A DNA stretch of 22,110 nt from an uncultured Oscillospiraceae bacterium. Its GTDB lineage: Bacteria > Bacillota_A > Clostridia > Oscillospirales > Oscillospiraceae. Numbering within the stretch: the stretch's first letter is position 1; every line of letters begins with the position of its first letter. This document shows, in pieces, positions 22,083 to 22,110 of this stretch. The notes beneath the pieces are model-generated. The model made no database searches and was not told where the DNA came from. It saw only the letters and a list, made by a program, of their open reading frames with translations. Location of the stretch: assembly GCA_910584605.1 (NCBI GenBank), contig CAJUAW010000034.1, forward strand, positions 1 to 22,110, read 5' to 3'. A program made the translations under genes and the position numbers.

Positions 22083-22110
22083 CGTTGTAGAAACGGGAAA
22101 CAATCCAAAG

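Overview
The window is a GC-rich (roughly 60%) chromosomal stretch from a low-copy-repeat, densely packed bacterial genome. The best guess is a gut Clostridia of the Oscillospiraceae type (Flavonifractor/Lawsonibacter/Oscillibacter-like). The grounds are strong AAGGAGG ribosome binding sites, SLH-domain surface proteins, an SLH-GH25 lysozyme, several XRE regulators with membrane tails, a PfoR-like EIIC membrane protein and a Firmicutes-type MMPL exporter. This placement is inference; there is no rRNA or tRNA in the window and no species-specific marker.

Layout. (1) Positions 1-2678 hold the 3' part of a large cell-surface protein: a Gly-rich 15-bp tandem repeat, three InlB-type B repeats, a papain-like Cys/His/Asp domain and three SLH anchors. 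(2) 2727-8330 is an export locus: a TetR regulator converging on a two-gene minus-strand operon that encodes a 945-residue secreted coiled-coil protein and a 12-helix MMPL/RND transporter. (3) 8525-10574 is a LysR regulator divergent from a D-2-hydroxyacid dehydrogenase, with an operator-like dyad in the spacer of a near-consensus promoter. (4) 10732-12144 is a second SLH protein carrying a GH25 muramidase. (5) 12245-13912 holds two consecutive XRE regulators with membrane C-termini whose upstream regions share a motif. (6) 14004-15074 is a PfoR-like EIIC protein whose consensus promoter runs into a 19-bp-arm palindrome. (7) 15133-16860 is a phosphohexomutase. (8) 16946-18928 is a minus-strand operon: a 67-residue XRE regulator, two paralogous small membrane proteins and an RluA-family pseudouridine synthase, joined by ATGA and GTGA overlaps. 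Its promoter carries two phased copies of a TAAAGC-N2-GCTTTA operator. (9) 19069-20730 is ilvD with tandem operator-like repeats in its promoter. (10) 20820-21300 is an AT-richer accessory islet with a 59-residue ribbon-helix-helix gene, its repeated operator and a possible gene remnant. (11) 21305-21985 is a FadR-type GntR regulator.

How the genes work together. Most modules pair a regulator with a surface or membrane effector: TetR with the MMPL operon, LysR with the dehydrogenase, XRE with the small membrane proteins. Transcription units are separated by clear stem-loop terminators (3297, 8496, 10598, 12161, 15087, 19024). The two SLH proteins imply an S-layer-like, cell-wall-polymer-anchored surface. 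The best candidates for undescribed biology are the secreted coiled-coil/MMPL pair, the XRE-membrane-pair-RluA operon with phased operators, the palindromic PfoR-like leader, and the small RHH gene with its own repeats. None is a recognisable defence or mobile system. I saw no CRISPR array, integrase, transposase or toxin domain.
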